From: Fretibacter rubidus
Lineage (GTDB): Bacteria; Pseudomonadota; Alphaproteobacteria; Caulobacterales; Maricaulaceae
Direction: 5' to 3'
Length of the DNA: 64,000 nt
Assembly (NCBI RefSeq): GCF_041429785.1
Contig: NZ_CP163423.1
Location: 2,852,001-2,916,000 of the forward strand
How positions within the stretch are numbered: the stretch's first letter is position 1; the number at the start of each line of letters is the position of its first letter. This document shows positions 61,201 to 64,000 of this stretch, piece after piece. A program made the position numbers and the translations under genes. The notes beneath the pieces are model-generated. The model had not been told where the DNA came from and made no database searches. It saw only the letters and a program-made list of their open reading frames with translations.

Positions 61201-61653
61201 ATGACGGGTATGGACAAAATTAACCGCAATATATTGCGTGAGCTTGAGACGAACGGCCGCATCAGCAATGCAGAGCTATCCAATCGCGTGGCGCTGTCCC
61301 CATCCGCCTGTCTACGCCGGGTCCAAGACTTAGAACGTAGCGGGGTTATCAAAGGCTACCGCGCCGTGATTGACCGCAAGGCCGTGGGCGTGGGCATTAC
61401 CATCTTTGTTTTGGTCGGCCTGTCCGCGCATTTACGCAAGGACGCGCTGGCCTTTGAAGCCGCGATGGAGGCCGCGCCCGAAGTGCGCGAATGCCACAAT
61501 ATCACAGGGGCGGTGGAATATATGCTGCGCGTCGAAGTGGCGGGGCTGGACGCTTATAAGGCTTTTCACGCCAATACGCTGGGTATTTTACCGCAAGTGG
61601 CGAGCATCACCTCCCATATCTCGCTCGGCTCATCCAAAGATCTACGCGGCTAG
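61201..61653 (+). CDS. Lrp/AsnC-family transcriptional regulator
   Basis: 150 residues from the ATG at 61201; the ATG at 61210 (MDKINRNILREL) would also fit, and the frame upstream to 61108 does not look natural. The HTH has INRNILRELETNGRISNAELSNRVALSPSACLRRVQDLERSGVIKGYRAVID (about 6-57). The C-terminal RAM ligand-binding domain follows with FVLVGLSAHLRKDALAFEAAM and VRECHNITGAVEYMLRVEVAGLDAYKAF. Such regulators sense amino acids. Because it is divergent from the dioxygenase gene, tryptophan or an indole is a plausible ligand. Confidence 0.9.
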   Translation: MTGMDKINRNILRELETNGRISNAELSNRVALSPSACLRRVQDLERSGVIKGYRAVIDRKAVGVGITIFVLVGLSAHLRKDALAFEAAMEAAPEVRECHNITGAVEYMLRVEVAGLDAYKAFHANTLGILPQVASITSHISLGSSKDLRG

Positions 61654-61723
61654 CATGGATAAGACAGGCGTCATTGCTCACCCCAAAGCCATGAGATGTC
61701 ATGCAGGCCGCAATATGCGTAAT

Positions 61724-62407
61724 TTACGGTGGGATAGGGTCTTCAAGACTGCCCGTTGATAGGGGGATGTAAGGCTTAACCGGGTTTGGATAATAAAGCG
61801 ACGGCGGTGGGGGCGGCGCGGTGGCTTCGGCGCTCAATAGCTCATCCACAGTCACCACAATCGGGCGGTGCAGCGGGGATAGGACGGGACGGCCGCCATA
61901 GCCATGACGCCCGTAATCGGCCCGCCCGTAAAAGGCCCGGCGCAGAGGCGGCAAACGAAATTGCCCAAGATTAGCGATGGGAGTAGATGTGGGGCCAGCG
62001 GGCCGTGACGGGTGTGGCCGTATAGTGGAATTATGTCGCGACGGAGTCTGATCTGACACAGTTTGGCGCGAGGCAACGCCCGCGCGAAACCGCCGCCGCC
62101 ATTGTTGCAACCCACAAAGCCCGCCGAGCGCCGCAATCACCCGCCGCCGCCATAGCGTATCAGCCAGCATTTTAGCCTTCATCCGCATATGGGCCGCATG
62201 CACCTGCATCAGCATGAGCCTATGCGCGAGCCGCCCCGCCTTGCGCACCAAGCGGTGCAGCGCGCCCGCGCTCGCTCGGCGATCACAAACACGCACCTCT
62301 ATCTGTCCCAATAAGACAAGCAACATCGCCCGCAATTGCGAAAAACAAGAACCATCTGTCATAGAGCCATCTGTCATAGAGCCATCTGTCAAGGGAGCAT
62401 GAGACAT
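61724..62407 (-). CDS. Hypothetical protein with MTDGS repeats at the start
   Basis: 227 residues. The start has three five-residue repeats (LTDGS-MTDGS-MTDGS) encoded by 15-base tandem repeats. Residues 24-90 are basic and possibly helical; about 115-160 has HNSTIRPHPSRPAGPTSTP and a Gly/Tyr-rich piece (GRADYGRHGYGG); the end is Pro-rich. No family is recognised. It is a plausible gene because no stop interrupts 680 bases in a GC-rich area, but overlapping frames are also open, so I am not certain. A run of 17 G lies 44 bases before its start. Confidence 0.4.
   Translation of the reverse strand: MSHAPLTDGSMTDGSMTDGSCFSQLRAMLLVLLGQIEVRVCDRRASAGALHRLVRKAGRLAHRLMLMQVHAAHMRMKAKMLADTLWRRRVIAALGGLCGLQQWRRRFRAGVASRQTVSDQTPSRHNSTIRPHPSRPAGPTSTPIANLGQFRLPPLRRAFYGRADYGRHGYGGRPVLSPLHRPIVVTVDELLSAEATAPPPPPSLYYPNPVKPYIPLSTGSLEDPIPP
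62350..62394 (-). repeat. Three 15-base tandem repeats coding MTDGS
   Basis: The unit AGCCATCTGTCATAG occurs at 62350-62364, 62365-62379 and 62380-62394, with one or two changes in the outer copies. It encodes repeated Met-Thr-Asp-Gly-Ser at the start of the gene at 61724. Confidence 0.9.
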
Positions 62408-62450
62408 AGGCGCAGGGTAGCAGCAGGATGAGGGCGGGGAGGAGGAATGT

Positions 62451-62467
62451 GGGGGGGGGGGGGGGGG
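62451..62467 (+). repeat. Run of 17 G
   Basis: Seventeen consecutive G on the plus strand lie 44 bases upstream of the minus-strand gene start at 62407 and about 140 bases upstream of the plus-strand AT-rich gene. Runs of this length are prone to slippage. Confidence 0.9.
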
Positions 62468-62608
62468 TAAAAATGGCGAAACATCCTCAAAGGGGACGTT
62501 AGCTCAAAATAATTTCGACTCCTTTGGGGATAAAAGTAGATATTAAACAATCTACTCAAAATATAAAAATTCATTGCATCTCAACCAACAACAACCTTAC
62601 GAGTAAGC

Positions 62609-63904
62609 ATGGAAAAACACGACCCGAAAATTGCATTAAGGAATACATTTATTCGCCTCGGTCGTATGAAGCGACATTGGGAAAAGGCAGCAGCGGCATA
62701 TTTTGACCCAGACGATTTTATTGCTGAAATGCAAGCCAGCATCACTACTGCCCGCACAGTTACATTTGTCTTACAATCTAATAAAAAACACCTTCCTGAT
62801 TTCGAAAATTGGTACGGTAGCTTCCAAGAAAAATGGAAAACTGATCCAATTATGAAATGGGCAGTAAACGCCAGAAACAGCATTGTGAAACGAGGCGATT
62901 TGGAAACTGAAAGCGAAGCGCGAGTATTAATTATTGCAAGTTATCTCGGGGCTGCCGAAAGTAAATGGTCTGCAAACATAACCCTACTTTCTTTAAGTGA
63001 TATTGTTCGAAATATCCCAAAGAAGCTTTTAATTCCACAAGTTATTAATCACGGGACTTTGGTATTGGAACGACGCTGGATCGATCAAGAATTACCCGAG
63101 ATTGAAGTGTTAGAAGCTTTGACGCATGTTTACAGTCAATTTCTGGATTTGCTAAAAAGCTTGTTCAAACATTATGATATTGAAACGGATGAAAAATTTG
63201 ATTTTAACCTACCAGAGTATATGTCGCCTTTGGTGCAAGATAGAGCTGTATATTTTTCCATTAAAGATGGGAGAAGAACAGGCTACCGAACTAATGTTAC
63301 CAAAATGGATCCACTTTTAAATTCAAAAATAAAGCGAAAGTATAGAAGCACTTCGGGAGCGTGGCGATTATTCAATAGAGCAACCAATTTCGAAGAAGCC
63401 TGTGCTGCAATGTTTAAAGTAGCGCGAGCAGTAATGAAAAAAGATGGATATCATCTACCAATCACACTTTTCTTATCAGGCAACGATATTGTACAGATAG
63501 CTTCTCCCGAAATCCCCGACAGAGCATCTAAATACCTAATCCAAAGAGAGATGGCTAAACTTGCATATTTGTTAAAATCAGATGGAGTCATTATGATTGG
63601 TGAAGTTTGGAGGGCAAGTTTCGAGGACACTCCTGCGTCAGGTTATGCCGCCGAAGCAGAAAACCGAAGCGAAGGGATAACCCTTAACGGTGCGAACTCA
63701 TCTGGGGAGTGCCATATGTTTGAAGCAAAAATCGAAAGAGGACTCGTTAACAAAAGAAAAGTTAGGCACATTGGAGAAACAAACAGTATGTCAAATAATT
63801 TTCAGTTTATTATGGCACCATATCAAGAAATTTGGGGGTGTTTGCCTAATAATTTGGAAGATATAATAGCTGACTTCGAAAAACAAACTGGAGTTACTCT
63901 GTAA
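62609..63904 (+). CDS. AT-rich gene of unknown function
   Basis: 431 residues. No family is recognised. The N-terminal half (about 1-210) looks helical, with MKRHWEKAAAAYFDPDDFIAEM and a long YSQFLDLLKSLFKHYDIETD helix. The C-terminal half (about 260-400) has WRLFNRATNFEEACAAMFKVARAVMKKDGYHLPITLFLSG, which looks alpha/beta, and ends with GVIMIGEVWRASFEDTPASG and a Ser/Asn-rich part. No signal peptide or membrane helix is seen. Base composition is unlike the rest: 19 of 60 bases are G or C in the line starting 63001. An ATG at 62609 follows TTACGAGTAAGC, a weak ribosome-binding sequence. It is probably an acquired accessory gene. Confidence 0.75.
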   Translation: MEKHDPKIALRNTFIRLGRMKRHWEKAAAAYFDPDDFIAEMQASITTARTVTFVLQSNKKHLPDFENWYGSFQEKWKTDPIMKWAVNARNSIVKRGDLETESEARVLIIASYLGAAESKWSANITLLSLSDIVRNIPKKLLIPQVINHGTLVLERRWIDQELPEIEVLEALTHVYSQFLDLLKSLFKHYDIETDEKFDFNLPEYMSPLVQDRAVYFSIKDGRRTGYRTNVTKMDPLLNSKIKRKYRSTSGAWRLFNRATNFEEACAAMFKVARAVMKKDGYHLPITLFLSGNDIVQIASPEIPDRASKYLIQREMAKLAYLLKSDGVIMIGEVWRASFEDTPASGYAAEAENRSEGITLNGANSSGECHMFEAKIERGLVNKRKVRHIGETNSMSNNFQFIMAPYQEIWGCLPNNLEDIIADFEKQTGVTL

Positions 63905-64000
63905 CCAAATATATGAAGTGAAATTACGAGTTCTTTGATGTCCACTTTTGGGCAATTGAAGCAAAAACCTTTAAGCTCTAACGTCTCCTAAGCCCCCACA

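Noticed and set aside
61852-62136. Alternative minus-strand frame within the hypothetical gene at 61724
   Set aside because: It lacks a recognisable start signal and likeness to any protein, and a longer frame covers it. The longer frame is itself uncertain.
62350-62394. CRISPR array
   Set aside because: The 15-base repeats have no spacers and code for a repeated pentapeptide.

Overview
The window is chromosomal DNA of an alphaproteobacterium, most likely from the Caulobacterales/Maricaulales/Hyphomonadaceae side. This rests on gene order and content: the tsaB-rimI-fur-miaB-phoH-ybeY-corC-lnt-HTH-trmB-rimP-nusA-ylxR-infB-rbfA block, mutS-glnD-murJ-trpS, a CpdR-type receiver next to an N-formylglutamate amidohydrolase family gene, a Fur without the CxxC pair, and candidate alphaproteobacterial CtrA (TTAA-N7-TTAA) and LexA (GTTC-N7-GTTC) boxes. 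Most of the sequence is moderately GC-rich (34 of 60 bases in one infB line I counted). Two genes, at 32684-33484 and 62609-63904, are much more AT-rich (19 of 60 in a counted line of each) and look acquired.

Layout. 1-5.2 kb: minus-strand pabB (cut by the window edge), a membrane protein and dapE, then plus-strand cupin and SDR genes, then minus-strand terC-dapD. 5.2-9 kb: SapC-family protein, GNAT, zur, a thioesterase and an alpha/beta hydrolase. 9-13.7 kb: a pheS-pheT operon interrupted by a DUF559 nuclease-like gene, a membrane-anchored unknown and a block of palindromes. 13.8-19.6 kb: a C39-like lipoprotein, YccF, SOS-type comM, a PAS/receiver protein lacking a kinase core, and an AmpG-like permease. 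19.6-28.5 kb: mutS-glnD-murJ-trpS and a PCu(A)C copper chaperone. 28.5-30.4 kb: two tandem PDZ-M48 lipoprotein proteases.

30.6-47.5 kb is the large translation, RNA-modification and envelope supercluster (nfu, tsaB, rimI, fur, miaB, phoH, ybeY, corC, lnt, HTH, trmB, rimP, nusA, ylxR, infB, rbfA). It is interrupted by an AT-rich DUF3800 gene and a vapBC toxin-antitoxin pair, and it lacks metK and truB where related genomes usually carry them. 47.6-53 kb: an aminotransferase, a WecG/TagA glycosyltransferase, the Mrp Fe-S carrier and a large exported repeat protein. 53.2-56.5 kb: tRNA-Val(GAC), cpdR, the amidohydrolase, a second XRE regulator behind a CtrA-like box, and a hisN-type phosphatase. 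56.5-61.7 kb: lipase-like hydrolase, SCP2 protein, an exported methyltransferase-like lipoprotein, Hsp20 with a sigma-32-type promoter, a previously unmarked 6S RNA-like element with its terminator, and an indoleamine 2,3-dioxygenase divergent from an Lrp regulator. The last 2.3 kb hold a repeat-bearing unknown, a run of 17 G and an AT-rich unknown gene.

The most interesting non-gene signals are the 6S RNA candidate, hairpins that occlude the trmB and hisN start regions, an attenuator-like rimP-nusA leader, small tandem duplications at the stop codons of four genes, and a palindrome plus 44-bp repeat pair behind tRNA-Val. I found no CRISPR array and no recognisable transposase or integrase. 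All functional calls come from reading motifs and from family knowledge; no database search was made.
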